A DNA stretch of 64,000 nucleotides from Maribacter luteus. Its GTDB lineage: Bacteria > Bacteroidota > Bacteroidia > Flavobacteriales > Flavobacteriaceae. The position numbers were made by a program, and so were the translations under genes. The notes below the pieces were generated by a model. That model made no database searches, was not told the origin of the DNA, and saw only the letters and a program-made list of their open reading frames with translations. The stretch lies in assembly GCF_009674825.1 (NCBI RefSeq), contig NZ_WKJH01000001.1, positions 1-64,000 of the forward strand, read 5' to 3'. This document shows positions 1-9,466 of the stretch, piece after piece (the first letter of the stretch is position 1; the number at the start of each line of letters is the position of its first letter).

Positions 1-129
1 GCCCGAAGACCTTTTTTACCCAACGACCTTAATCGTTTCGGGCTGCAAATCTACAACCATTTTCCTTCCAAACAAGACTTTTTTAAAAGGTTTTTTCAGT
101 TTTTAAAAAAAGGCTCACTAAAGTACTGA
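1..129 (+). CDS. C-terminal fragment of an unrecognised protein
   Basis: Frame 1 is open from the window edge to a TGA at 127-129, giving the last 42 residues of a protein that starts upstream of the window. The tail is basic and aromatic (QIYNHFPSKQDFFKRFFQFL) with no recognisable domain. Coding is inferred only from the open frame and its natural-looking composition, so the call is tentative. It runs towards the convergent porin gene. Confidence 0.45.
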   Translation, partial: ARRPFLPNDLNRFGLQIYNHFPSKQDFFKRFFQFLKKGSLKY

Positions 130-472
130 ATATCAAACAATGCCACAAGAAAAAAAATTGAAAATTTTCTTAAAACAAGTTTACATCCGAATCAGGCCAA
201 AAACCAAAAACTATTATAAACAAGTGAAAGCAGCACATCAAATACGCCCATTATGCAATATACATCACTGAATTTCAGCACTGTAACACAGTTTGCCCAA
301 CAAAATCCTTCCTGTTCATGAAATCCAAGGAGAATAACAACAGTCCTTTGCCTTATCTAAGGTTTCACCAAACCATACCACAATTGGACTGTACATTAAT
401 TAGCCATCGCAAAGAAGATATTGCCCTTAATTCTTATCCAAAAAATCTTAATTGCCCACTTTACCCGTTTAA
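130..472. other. Intergenic stretch without recognised feature
   Basis: About 340 bases between the end of the partial gene at 129 and the end of the convergent porin gene at 473. I see no open frame of convincing composition, no strong hairpin with a T-tract and no repeat. Confidence 0.5.
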
Positions 473-2461
473 TTAGGAAAAGAAATTCCATACCAATCCG
501 AATCGAATTACGAAATCACGATACGGATAGTTCGGTGCTGAATAAAAGTCATAACCTGAAAAGGACGAATTGAAGTGCTCCGCTTTTAGATAAATACGCG
601 TTTGTTTTACCCTAGCATTAATGAAAAAGTCTAACAAGGGATAACCACCCAACTCTTCCCTGTTCTGAATGTAGAACTCTCCTAGCAAGGGATTATAAGC
701 ATCCATATTATAGGAAGTGAAATATTTAAAGGTAATACCTGTTTGAAGGTACATGGCCTTTTTAAATACATCTGAAGAGAAATATAATGTATTCCGGGTT
801 ACCAATTGCGGTACATTGAGTACATCATTACTCTGGGAAACATTCTGGTACATTACCGTATTGTCGAGAGCAAACCTACCCAACTTGAACTCTTTCTTAT
901 ACTTCACCTTTAAATGCCCTACACTCCCGTTCTCCTGAAAAGGCTTTAGGGTTGCTTGCTCCTGGTCTTCAACCAATTCCTGCGCAGGATCTTCCCCGAA
1001 ATAGGTATAATTATCTATATTGGCATATTTAGCGGACAGATTGCCCCATTTTTTAGAATTAAAATGGAATTGTAGACTATTTACTTTCTGGTTCCCAAAC
1101 GTAGAAGTGTTCTGCCAGTTATAATTCTCATAATCGCTTTGGTACAACAAGAAATTAAAGTCTGGCATTCTTGCCGATGAATGTAACGAAAACACTAATT
1201 TATTATTCTCATTGAACCGATAGCTTGCCGATGCATCCAATATACTAGTGGTTAAATCGCCGGAAAGGTTGTATTTGGCATCCCCATTAATCATGAAACC
1301 TCCTATTTGTTTTGAATATTTGGCCCCTAGACTTATTTCATCACCTTCCAATCGGCTTTGGATCACTTCCTCATCAGCGGTAATCAACAGGCTGTTGAAA
1401 TAATAATCATAATGGTATAGACTAATGTTCCCTTGCAACCTTCCTAAAGTCGCATTATAGAATTCTGCATACAACTCATTGTACGTAGTCTTTAAGTTTG
1501 CCTTATCATCAATATCCGAATCAAAAACAGTACCGAAGTACTCATTGGAAGTTCCCTGCTGAAATTGATAGTATTTGGTCTCATAATCAAAAGTATGCCC
1601 TAAGGATAATGACGTTTTCTCGACTCTACTGGAATCCTTACTAGTTCTAAGCAACTTATATTGATGCTCTAAATGATACCGTTTACCCAAAATCTTGCTA
1701 TCCCCTGCATCTGAAGATGAAAACCGCGTGTCTACCCGCGACCGATCCACGAAATCTGGATCTCCGGATTCAAACTGTTCTTCTTTGTTACTTAACCCGC
1801 CATTTTCCTCAGCATCTATATTCTGAGCTGCAATATGTGCACGTAAGCTATACCGCCCATTTTCGGTAATATAATTTGCAGTGGCCCTGAAATTTCCCGA
1901 TTCAGCCTCATCCAGGTCATATTTACCCATAGATCTGAAACCTTTGAACGCCAAGGATACATTGAACCGTCTTGAAGTGTTCAACGTAAGTAAGGCATCT
2001 AAAAGCTGGCCTTCTTCGAAAGTGGTCTTAAAAAAAAGGTCGGTCATAGGAGTGGCCACATTATAATAGTCTATATCCTCAATCTCGTAATAATTAAAGT
2101 GTCGTGCCTTAGCTCCCAATCTCGGATACATTTGCTTTCGTTCAAAATCAACCCCCAACTTATTATAAGGTTGCCCCACATTGGCAAAAGGCATTAATTC
2201 AAAATCGTCTTTGCGTAAATAGTTGTACTTATATTCTTTTTGAATGGTAAGTGTAGTATCTAGATAGGTAGTATCCCTTTTATAAGAGATGATCTTATAA
2301 TCCTTAATTGTAATTTGGGGTCCATCCTTATCAGGCGCTTTCTTTTTGCCCATTTTCTTAAACTTGGTGGAGTCCATTTTTTTAACGGGCCTATTAGGCT
2401 CTACCTGTGCATGGAGCAAAGGGAAACTAATTACGAATAGCAGTAGGAAAAAGTATTTCAT
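473..2461 (-). CDS. Putative outer-membrane porin (Flavobacteriia 'putative porin' family)
   Basis: 662 residues with a clear signal peptide (MKYFFLLLFVISFPLLHAQ). The mature part begins with a Lys/Pro-rich linker and continues as alternating hydrophobic/polar strands rich in Tyr, Asn and Phe. It ends in an aromatic C-terminus (..FGLVWNFFS), typical of a beta-barrel recognised by the BAM machinery. This matches the large 'putative porin' family of Flavobacteriia. It is divergent from rnhB with about 150 bp between start codons. Substrate cannot be told from sequence. Confidence 0.75.
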   Translation of the reverse strand: MKYFFLLLFVISFPLLHAQVEPNRPVKKMDSTKFKKMGKKKAPDKDGPQITIKDYKIISYKRDTTYLDTTLTIQKEYKYNYLRKDDFELMPFANVGQPYNKLGVDFERKQMYPRLGAKARHFNYYEIEDIDYYNVATPMTDLFFKTTFEEGQLLDALLTLNTSRRFNVSLAFKGFRSMGKYDLDEAESGNFRATANYITENGRYSLRAHIAAQNIDAEENGGLSNKEEQFESGDPDFVDRSRVDTRFSSSDAGDSKILGKRYHLEHQYKLLRTSKDSSRVEKTSLSLGHTFDYETKYYQFQQGTSNEYFGTVFDSDIDDKANLKTTYNELYAEFYNATLGRLQGNISLYHYDYYFNSLLITADEEVIQSRLEGDEISLGAKYSKQIGGFMINGDAKYNLSGDLTTSILDASASYRFNENNKLVFSLHSSARMPDFNFLLYQSDYENYNWQNTSTFGNQKVNSLQFHFNSKKWGNLSAKYANIDNYTYFGEDPAQELVEDQEQATLKPFQENGSVGHLKVKYKKEFKLGRFALDNTVMYQNVSQSNDVLNVPQLVTRNTLYFSSDVFKKAMYLQTGITFKYFTSYNMDAYNPLLGEFYIQNREELGGYPLLDFFINARVKQTRIYLKAEHFNSSFSGYDFYSAPNYPYRDFVIRFGLVWNFFS

Positions 2462-2612
2462 ATATAAGGTTACCCCGCAAAGTTAATTTTTTTGTTTCGA
2501 ATAAAATGTGAAAGTTTTTACAACAAATGGGAATAATATTGCAGTTTAAGATTTACGCAACCGTGCTTTGACCCAAAAAAATTATCTTCGCATACCGTGA
2601 GACATTATTTAT

Positions 2613-3209
2613 ATGCTTAAAAGTTTCCACTATACATTTGATGAAGTCGGTACCGATGAAGCGGGTCGTGGCTGTCTTGCCGGACCGGTAACGGCAGCGG
2701 CAATAATTTTGCCCAAACATTTTAAAAATAATCTTCTCAACGACTCCAAACAACTCTCCGAAACAAAGCGTGATATTTTAAGGCCGATAATAGAGGAAGA
2801 TGCCCTATGTTATGGTGTCGCCCATATCTTCCCAGAGGAAATCGATAAAATCAATATCCTGAACGCCTCTATATTGGCAATGCACAAGGCCATTGACCAG
2901 CTCAATGAAAACCTAAAATTCATTATCGTAGACGGAAATAGATTCAAGCCCTATAAAAATGTTCCTTTTGAGTGTATCATAAAAGGTGACGGTAAATATA
3001 TGAGTATCGCTGCAGCTTCCGTTTTGGCAAAAACATACCGTGATGAATATATGGCCCAATTGCACGATGAATTTCCTATGTACAATTGGAAGAAAAACAA
3101 AGGTTACCCGACCAAAGAACATAGGGAGGCCATTCGAACTTACGGATTAACCAAATACCATAGAAAAAGCTTTAGACAATTACCTGAACAGTTGACACTA
3201 AAGCTATAA
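2613..3209 (+). CDS. rnhB: Ribonuclease HII
   Basis: 198 residues. Cleaves the RNA strand of RNA-DNA hybrids and initiates removal of misincorporated ribonucleotides. The N-terminus carries the family signature [14 protein letters not shown], with the metal-binding Asp15-Glu16. Further acidic residues lie in IIVDGN (about residue 106) and in the [14 protein letters not shown] block, with a Tyr-rich KGY-P-T-EHR segment near the end. Length is normal for bacterial RNase HII. The gene is followed after 30 nt by a lipoprotein gene on the same strand, probably co-transcribed. Confidence 0.97.
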   Translation: MLKSFHYTFDEVGTDEAGRGCLAGPVTAAAIILPKHFKNNLLNDSKQLSETKRDILRPIIEEDALCYGVAHIFPEEIDKINILNASILAMHKAIDQLNENLKFIIVDGNRFKPYKNVPFECIIKGDGKYMSIAAASVLAKTYRDEYMAQLHDEFPMYNWKKNKGYPTKEHREAIRTYGLTKYHRKSFRQLPEQLTLKL

Positions 3210-3239
3210 AAAAGTAACTTCGCTTTTAAATCCCATGCA

Positions 3240-5702
3240 ATGAAATCCATACCTATAATCGGCCTTATACTTCTATTGACCATAGGCTGTTCCCAAAAAC
3301 AAAATACTACTGTTCCCCTATTGGATTTTATTCCTGAAAATGCCGCCATCGTTATTAAAATAAATAATCTGGATGGTTTTAAAAGCGATTTGAACAATAA
3401 TGAATTCTTGACCTTATCGGAATCATTTGAAACGTACAAAACCATTTCGAATGAAATAAAGCATTTGGATTTGGTCAAAACCCAATCAGAATCATTATTG
3501 GCTTTCTCCGCTTTGGGTGCCGATAATTTTGAATTTACGTTCGTTACTGCCGATAGCACCAATACTTTTGTCTTGGATAGCGTTCAAAACTTAAAAAGGG
3601 AATCCTTTTCCTTTGAAGGCCAAGAAATAGATAAATACGAGATTGATGGTGATATTTTATACGGAATGACATTCAAAGGCAATAACACCATTAGTTCCTC
3701 AAGGGTAATCTTGGAAAACATTCTTAAATATTCGGGCACAACAAAAGTTACCTCCAGCCTGAATAAACTCTATGAAGTTTCAAGTACCACCAAAAACGCA
3801 TCCATATTCTTTAATCTTGAAAATAGCGACCCACTGTTTAAACACCTCACAATTGGGGATACTGACCTAAAGCTTTCCAATTACGCTGATTGGGCACTTG
3901 TTGACATTAATGCCGAACAGAACCTTTTACATTTTAACGGAATAACGGTTACTGCCGATTCTACCCAAAAATTCCTCAACCTATTTAAAGACACCCATCC
4001 GCTAGCGGACAGAACTTCCACTTTTGCCCCTAGATCATCGGACGCGGTACTGTCATTCACCTTTGATGAGTACGGTATTTTTGCAAAAAACCAACAACGC
4101 TACCTAAAATTGGATACTCCTAAAGACTCCCTTCTAAACACCGTTGAAGAAATAGGAATAATCCTAAAAAATAATGAAAAAGCCGTTTTATTGAATACTT
4201 ATGGTTCTGAAAGGTTATCGGATTACTTATCGAATATCAAAAGCTCCGAAGCCGAATATCAAGGCACCCAACTCATTAAATTGGATTCACCCGATTTTTT
4301 GGTTTCTTATTTAAACCCGATAGTCAATGATTTTGATGCAAATTACTGTACCATTATAGAAAATGCATTTGTCTTTGGGGAGAACAAAGCCATTCTACAA
4401 GATATAATCCAGAGTTATAAAACTGGTTCCACTTTTGAAAAAACAGACGTTTATGCTTCTGCAAAAGATGCCTTGGCCAATGAATCATCGATCCTTTTCA
4501 TTTCCAATTCAAAAGGCATCCAAGATGCCTTAAAGAATGATTTCACCAAGGATTTTGTCAACGATTTCAAGAATGCCGGGTTCGACAAGAATACATTTGC
4601 AGCCCAGATTGTCGCAGACAAAGGGTTCTTTCACACCAACTTTACGGTACAACAAACAGCCAGAAAATCAAAGATTGCCAATGTTTCACCTTTGTTCTCA
4701 TTTGCATTTGACACCGATTTGGCCACCAACCCCCAATTCGTGACCAACCACAGGACCAATAAAAAGGAAATTGTGGTCCAAGACCAGGAAAATAATCTCT
4801 ACTTGATTTCGAGCAGTGGTAAATTATTATGGAAAAAACAGCTTGATGGACAAATACAAGGAAAGATACATCAGGTAGATATCTATAAAAACCGAAGATT
4901 GCAACTTGCTTTTACAACGAACAACCAATTTTTGATTCTAGATCGAAATGGAAAAGAGGTAGAACCGTTCACTAAAAAGTTCGAAGGTGGAAATCTTAAC
5001 GAACTGGCCGTTTTTGACTATGAAAAAAGAAAAGACTATCGGTTTGTGGTAACCCAAGGAGACAAGGTCTTTATGTACAACAACCAAGGTAAAATCGTTA
5101 AGGGCTTTAAGTACACCAAAGCGGAAAGTGCCATTGTGAGGGCACCGAAACATATACGAATAGGCAATAAGGACTATTTGGCATTTATGCTCGATAATGG
5201 AAGCTTAAAAATCCTAAACCGGGTAGGGAACATACGAACCAAAGTGGAAACTAAAATCGATTTCTCAAGGAATGATCTACAACTATATAAGAACAAGTTC
5301 GTTCTGACAGATAAAAAAGGGGTGCTTTACCAAATTGCCAGCAATGGGAAAATGAACACCACAAACCTTAGATTGAACGAAGATCATGGAATCGATGCCA
5401 CAAGCAATACATTCGTTTACATGAACGATAATGTGTTGAGCATAAAAGGTAAAAAGGTTGAGCTCGATTTCGGGGTGTACTCAAAACCAGAAATTTTCTA
5501 TATCTACGATAAAATCTACGTAGGTGTTACCGATATTCAAAATCAAAAGATTTACCTATACGACAGCCAGGCCAAACCAATAACCGGTTTTCCCGTTTAT
5601 GGTTCCTCCCCTGTTGATTTGACCGATATGGAGAATGACAGAAAGTTGGAAGTGGTTGCACAAGACCAGAAAAATTCAATAATCGTATATCAACTTAACT
5701 AA
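3240..5702 (+). CDS. Large lipoprotein with C-terminal beta-propeller-like repeats
   Basis: 820 residues. A lipoprotein signal (..LLLTIGCSQ) puts the mature N-terminus at Cys17. The first ~480 residues look like a DUF3352-type region with many short Ser/Thr/Asp segments. The last ~330 residues contain recurring strands such as NLYLISSSGKLLWKKQ, FLILDRNGKEV and VFMYNNQGKIVKGF, the pattern of PQQ/VCBS-type propeller blades. It lies 30 nt after rnhB. Probably exposed on the periplasmic or outer face of the envelope; function unknown. Confidence 0.7.
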   Translation: MKSIPIIGLILLLTIGCSQKQNTTVPLLDFIPENAAIVIKINNLDGFKSDLNNNEFLTLSESFETYKTISNEIKHLDLVKTQSESLLAFSALGADNFEFTFVTADSTNTFVLDSVQNLKRESFSFEGQEIDKYEIDGDILYGMTFKGNNTISSSRVILENILKYSGTTKVTSSLNKLYEVSSTTKNASIFFNLENSDPLFKHLTIGDTDLKLSNYADWALVDINAEQNLLHFNGITVTADSTQKFLNLFKDTHPLADRTSTFAPRSSDAVLSFTFDEYGIFAKNQQRYLKLDTPKDSLLNTVEEIGIILKNNEKAVLLNTYGSERLSDYLSNIKSSEAEYQGTQLIKLDSPDFLVSYLNPIVNDFDANYCTIIENAFVFGENKAILQDIIQSYKTGSTFEKTDVYASAKDALANESSILFISNSKGIQDALKNDFTKDFVNDFKNAGFDKNTFAAQIVADKGFFHTNFTVQQTARKSKIANVSPLFSFAFDTDLATNPQFVTNHRTNKKEIVVQDQENNLYLISSSGKLLWKKQLDGQIQGKIHQVDIYKNRRLQLAFTTNNQFLILDRNGKEVEPFTKKFEGGNLNELAVFDYEKRKDYRFVVTQGDKVFMYNNQGKIVKGFKYTKAESAIVRAPKHIRIGNKDYLAFMLDNGSLKILNRVGNIRTKVETKIDFSRNDLQLYKNKFVLTDKKGVLYQIASNGKMNTTNLRLNEDHGIDATSNTFVYMNDNVLSIKGKKVELDFGVYSKPEIFYIYDKIYVGVTDIQNQKIYLYDSQAKPITGFPVYGSSPVDLTDMENDRKLEVVAQDQKNSIIVYQLN

Positions 5703-5904
5703 GGCAGAATCGACCATTTATACGCTTATCAAGGCCGATTATACATTTCTATCATCCAAGTATATCAATAGGGATGAAAATCAATATTTTCATATTTAAA
5801 TTGTAGTTACTTTGAGTATGAAATAAATTCTTTGATTAATTACCGAAAGCTTTGATATTCATAACATTATGACTAACTTAATAAAGAATCAATACGACAC
5901 GATT

Positions 5905-6594
5905 ATGAAAAAAGCACTATTCCTATTTGGTATTTTCTTACTAATATCCACATTCATTACAGCCCAAGAATGTAGCAAATACTATCCCATGATAGAAGGT
6001 GCTACTTTTGAATACACCAATTACAACAAAAAAGGGAAGTCCCAAGGGGTTTCAAAATATCAGGTCACCAATGTGCAGACCTCAGGCGAAGTAACAAATG
6101 CAACAATGGCCATTGAATTAATAGACGAAAAAGGCAAGGAAATATATAAAACCGACTACAACTTCACATGCACGGGAAATATGGTTACTGTTGACTATAA
6201 ATCATTGATCCCCAGCAGCATGTTCGAACAATACGAAGGAATGGAGATGGATATTTCGGGTACCGATCTAGAATTACCCAATGACCTCAGCGTTGGTCAA
6301 CAATTATCTAATGCAAATGTAAGCGTAAAAATAAGTATGGGCGGAATGAACATGAACACTACGATCGACTTGATCAACAGAAAAGTCGAAAAAAAGGAAA
6401 GCGTCACCACCCCGGCAGGTACGTTTGATTGCTATGTTATCTATAGCGATAACAAAATGAAAGCCATGATGGTTAATCAGACATTCCCGTCGAGGGTTTG
6501 GTTTTCTGAGGGTGTCGGCATGATCAAGCAAGAGAGTTTTAATCAGAACGGAAAATCTATGGGAACTACGGTTCTTACGAAATATAGTAAGTAA
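5905..6594 (+). CDS. Exported TapB/DUF3108-like protein
   Basis: 229 residues from the ATG at 5905. An upstream in-frame ATG at 5869 would add 12 polar residues before the signal peptide, so the later start (MKKALFLFGIFLLISTFITAQ) is preferred. The mature protein begins EC-KYYPM-EGATFEY and contains TTPAGTFDCYVI and SRVWFSEGVGMIKQE, the pattern of TapB/DUF3108-like proteins that bind or transit the envelope in Bacteroidota. A strong terminator follows. Function is not established. Confidence 0.65.
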   Translation: MKKALFLFGIFLLISTFITAQECSKYYPMIEGATFEYTNYNKKGKSQGVSKYQVTNVQTSGEVTNATMAIELIDEKGKEIYKTDYNFTCTGNMVTVDYKSLIPSSMFEQYEGMEMDISGTDLELPNDLSVGQQLSNANVSVKISMGGMNMNTTIDLINRKVEKKESVTTPAGTFDCYVIYSDNKMKAMMVNQTFPSRVWFSEGVGMIKQESFNQNGKSMGTTVLTKYSK

Positions 6595-6612
6595 AGAACT
6601 CCATTTAAAAAA

Positions 6613-6646
6613 CAAAAAAAACCGAGGCCCACACCTCGGTTTTTTT
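6613..6646 (+). terminator. Rho-independent terminator after the TapB-like gene
   Basis: GC-rich inverted repeat ACCGAGG..CCTCGGT with a short loop, flanked by an A-tract and followed by seven T. It is nearly identical to the terminator at 19767-19795. Confidence 0.85.
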
Positions 6647-6811
6647 ATCTCTAAGAGATAGTTCTATAACTAAATGGTTGCAAACAAATCTAAACATCAA
6701 TCAAATGAAATCAATATTTGAATGAGGATTTGCTTTTTATCATAATGCTCTTATCACCAATTCTATGGATACTCAAATAAGAAATATCCCAGAAAATTAA
6801 AGATACCCACC

Positions 6812-6910
6812 TCATCCGACAATAACCTAATCAGGTTCCATCATTTAGTGAACGGAAGGCTTTATTTCTCCGAAAAGAAATTTTCAGTAATAATAAAACA
6901 CCCTCTTTTA
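6812..6910 (-). other. Possible decayed TPP-riboswitch-like segment
   Basis: Read on the minus strand, the segment has GAGGGTGTTTT, then CTGAAA, then GGAACCTGATTAGGTTATTG and GATGAGG. These resemble the GGGGUG, CUGAGA, GAACCUGA and CGUAGGG blocks of the thiamine pyrophosphate aptamer. Several conserved positions differ (CTGAAA for CUGAGA, no clear ACCC arm). No gene lies downstream on that strand: the next gene, ending at 6594, is convergent. It may be a remnant or chance. The rest of 6647-7074 shows nothing else. Confidence 0.2.
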
Positions 6911-7074
6911 AAAAAAGTTAAACCCTTCTACAATCAACATTTTCTTAAAAATCCCATCTGTTAGTTCTCTTCACGTATCAAATGGTCCAATAGTGAAATG
7001 CCATGTGTTATAACATTCCTGGTTCATGGTTCCTATTACAGGAAAATAATTTGCTTTTAATAAACCAATATGGT

Positions 7075-7103
7075 GTTAACCTTTTTAACCCAATAACATT
7101 AAA
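7075..7103 (+). promoter_or_regulatory. Bipartite promoter element, site 1 (GTTAACC-N15-CATTAAA)
   Basis: GTTAACC at 7075-7081 and CATTAAA at 7097-7103, separated by 15 nt. The second box ends 25 nt before the ATG at 7129. The same two boxes with the same spacing recur six more times in this locus, including upstream of the ECF sigma gene. I read it as the -35/-10 pair of that sigma factor. Confidence 0.75.
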
Positions 7104-7128
7104 AGGAAAACAATTAAAAAATAAACAT

Positions 7129-7845
7129 ATGGACTTTTCAAATAGCTCTTTAACGACAACGCAGAGAACCAACTTTAAACACACCACAATTCTATCCCTA
7201 TCACTTTTACTGTTAGCCCTACTATTTGGGGGCCATTTAAACGCCCAAAATGATGTGTACACTTTTGATTATATCTATCAATTAGAAATTGAAAACCCTA
7301 GGGGCAATAAAACAGTTATAGACTATTATTTACCCACCAATGGAGGCTATTTCTGTACAAAAACAGAAGGCGACATGATAACTGTTTTTGACAATGCTAG
7401 TAATAAGATGTATAGCTATATGGGTCGCGACGACAAAAAAATTTTGATGACGATGCCTTTTAGCTTCAAAAGTTTATTAAAAGAATACAATGATGCAGAA
7501 AATCCAGAGGTTCATGAGTCTGCAGGCTATGGCAGGCTATTAGGTCATGATTGTACATTATTTAGAATGACCAGTGATAACCTAACAAGCGAAGTGTGGG
7601 TGGCCGAAGGGGTAATCGATGGCTCTTTTGGCGAAAATTCAATGACCCCACAAATGTTCGGCTACATCTTGGCAAGAAGTTTAACCCTTGATGACGATTC
7701 CCTTAAAGCCATTTATTCGGGTTTGCCCTTAAAAATCGTAACCAATAAAAAAAGGGGTAGAAGAGAAAAAATAACAACAATGACATGTATAAAGTTTGAA
7801 AGGGAAAATTTTCAAATTGTTACCTCAGAATACGAACGCCTTTAA
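7129..7845 (+). CDS. Exported DUF4412-like protein, candidate sigma-regulon member
   Basis: 238 residues from the ATG at 7129. The frame is open further upstream, but an earlier start would lie across the promoter element. The N-terminus has a polar stretch then a hydrophobic signal segment (ILSLSLLLLALLFGG) ending at AQ. The mature part (TFDYIYQLEIENPRGNKTVIDYYLP..SEVWVAEGV) resembles DUF4412-type exported proteins. The OmpA-family gene follows after 29 nt, so the two are probably one operon under site 1. Confidence 0.6.
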   Translation: MDFSNSSLTTTQRTNFKHTTILSLSLLLLALLFGGHLNAQNDVYTFDYIYQLEIENPRGNKTVIDYYLPTNGGYFCTKTEGDMITVFDNASNKMYSYMGRDDKKILMTMPFSFKSLLKEYNDAENPEVHESAGYGRLLGHDCTLFRMTSDNLTSEVWVAEGVIDGSFGENSMTPQMFGYILARSLTLDDDSLKAIYSGLPLKIVTNKKRGRREKITTMTCIKFERENFQIVTSEYERL

Positions 7846-7874
7846 AGCGTAACTGTTTAATCTAAAAAAATATA

Positions 7875-9371
7875 ATGATGAAGCATTCCTATAAATCAAA
7901 GTTAGTACTAGCGCTCCTAGGATTTCTATTCTTAAACTCCTTACATTCCCAAGAAAAAAGGTTAAAACGGCCTTCCGGCCGCGTAGGAATCCATAGTGTG
8001 GATACATTCGTCAGGGAATCTTTTGACCTATATGATAAAGTTTACATCTACGATAATTATGCACAAGAAGGAAAACCATTGGAAGAAGATGATTATGAAG
8101 CCTTGATCGACACGGTTGAAGATGCACAAAGTGTTCTATCGAGTGCCCCAGATGCAGTGGTCGATATCAAAGGTGCCAGTATTCTTAAACAAGGAAAGGC
8201 AACATTACAAATGAACCGCGCAAAAAAAGCCTTGAAATACAGCATAAAAACGGCTAAAAAGTTATTGTCAGAAAAGAATGGAAAAGACGGCGAAACAAAA
8301 ACTGAAGATGATATTGCCAAAAATAGTACGGGCAATACAAATAGCTCTTTAGAACAAGAAAACAATGTAACGAATGAATTGGAGATCTACAGTACCTTCG
8401 ATTTTGTCCCTGGTGACAAAATACTAATGACAGATGATTTTTCATTGGATAATATGGGCGATTTTCCATCCAAATGGAATACTAATGGCACTGGTGAACT
8501 AGCTATGATTAACAATGAAAAGTGGTTTAAGCTGGCCGGGAAATCCATTTACATCCCCGATTTACCTTCCAATTTACCCAAAGACTATACTGTAGAGTTT
8601 GACATGCTTACCGTAGTTGATAAAAAAACAAGTTCACAGGCAAAGTTGGAAATATGGCTTGAGGATAATAATATGTTCAACCCCTCAAAAAATATGGCCA
8701 TGGTAGAAATACCCCTTTGTTTATTTATCAGCATAGGTTTTATAGTCGATAATAAGATTGATGGTAACCGTGTCATCAGAAATACAGTTGAAAAAGACAT
8801 AAGGAACATACTTTTACAAAAAAACCATGTTTCCATTGCCGTTAACGGTAAAAGGTTTAGAATGTGGATCAATGAAAATAAGGTGGTTGACGTACCTAGA
8901 CTGGTTCCCGACAACATTGTATCATTTAAATTGCACCCAAGGAACATTCGTGATGGTATTGATAACGTTTTTATTAATAATATTAAAATTGCCCAAGGCG
9001 GTCTGGACTTACGAAACCAATTATTGGAAAATGGTCGGTTTTCCACTACTGGCATATTGTTCAACTCGGGCTCGGACCAAATCAAGCCCGAATCCTTCGG
9101 CGTATTAAAACAGGTTGCAGAAACCTTGCAACAAGAAGCAACCTTAAACCTGAAGATCATCGGCCATACCGATGCAGATGGCAATGATAGCCTTAACTTG
9201 ACCCTGTCGGAAAAACGTGCATCATCCGTTAAGAACGCCTTGATTACACAATTCAATATTCAAAGTAATAGATTACAAACTGAGGGAAAAGGAGAAACAG
9301 AGCCCGTTGACAACAACACCACGACCGAAGGCAAGACCAACAATAGGCGCGTGGAATTCGTAAAAATATAG
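7875..9371 (+). CDS. OmpA-family envelope protein with LamG-like middle domain
   Basis: 498 residues: signal peptide (residues ~8-26), a helical region to about residue 120, a Ser/Asn/Glu linker, a LamG/3-keto-disaccharide-hydrolase-like beta domain (LMTDDFSLDNMGDFPSKWN onwards) and a C-terminal OmpA domain. The OmpA part shows F-N-SGSDQIKPESF, IIGHTDADGNDSLN--LSE-RA and NNRRVEF, including the Asp/Arg that bind peptidoglycan diaminopimelate. It probably tethers the outer membrane or a surface domain to the wall. Co-directional with the 7129 gene, 29 nt apart. Confidence 0.85.
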   Translation: MMKHSYKSKLVLALLGFLFLNSLHSQEKRLKRPSGRVGIHSVDTFVRESFDLYDKVYIYDNYAQEGKPLEEDDYEALIDTVEDAQSVLSSAPDAVVDIKGASILKQGKATLQMNRAKKALKYSIKTAKKLLSEKNGKDGETKTEDDIAKNSTGNTNSSLEQENNVTNELEIYSTFDFVPGDKILMTDDFSLDNMGDFPSKWNTNGTGELAMINNEKWFKLAGKSIYIPDLPSNLPKDYTVEFDMLTVVDKKTSSQAKLEIWLEDNNMFNPSKNMAMVEIPLCLFISIGFIVDNKIDGNRVIRNTVEKDIRNILLQKNHVSIAVNGKRFRMWINENKVVDVPRLVPDNIVSFKLHPRNIRDGIDNVFINNIKIAQGGLDLRNQLLENGRFSTTGILFNSGSDQIKPESFGVLKQVAETLQQEATLNLKIIGHTDADGNDSLNLTLSEKRASSVKNALITQFNIQSNRLQTEGKGETEPVDNNTTTEGKTNNRRVEFVKI

Positions 9372-9466
9372 TAAATACAATACTTTAATTATCAATTGTT
9401 TACATTTTTAAACTAAATTTATAATCCATGCCTTTCTAAAATCAAAGCATTATCAATTATTCATAC

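Noticed and set aside
8585-9256. Long open frame (223 codons) on the minus strand within the OmpA-family gene
   Set aside because: Composition is Ser/Leu/Phe-rich in the manner of an antisense shadow; the OmpA domain on the other strand is certain.
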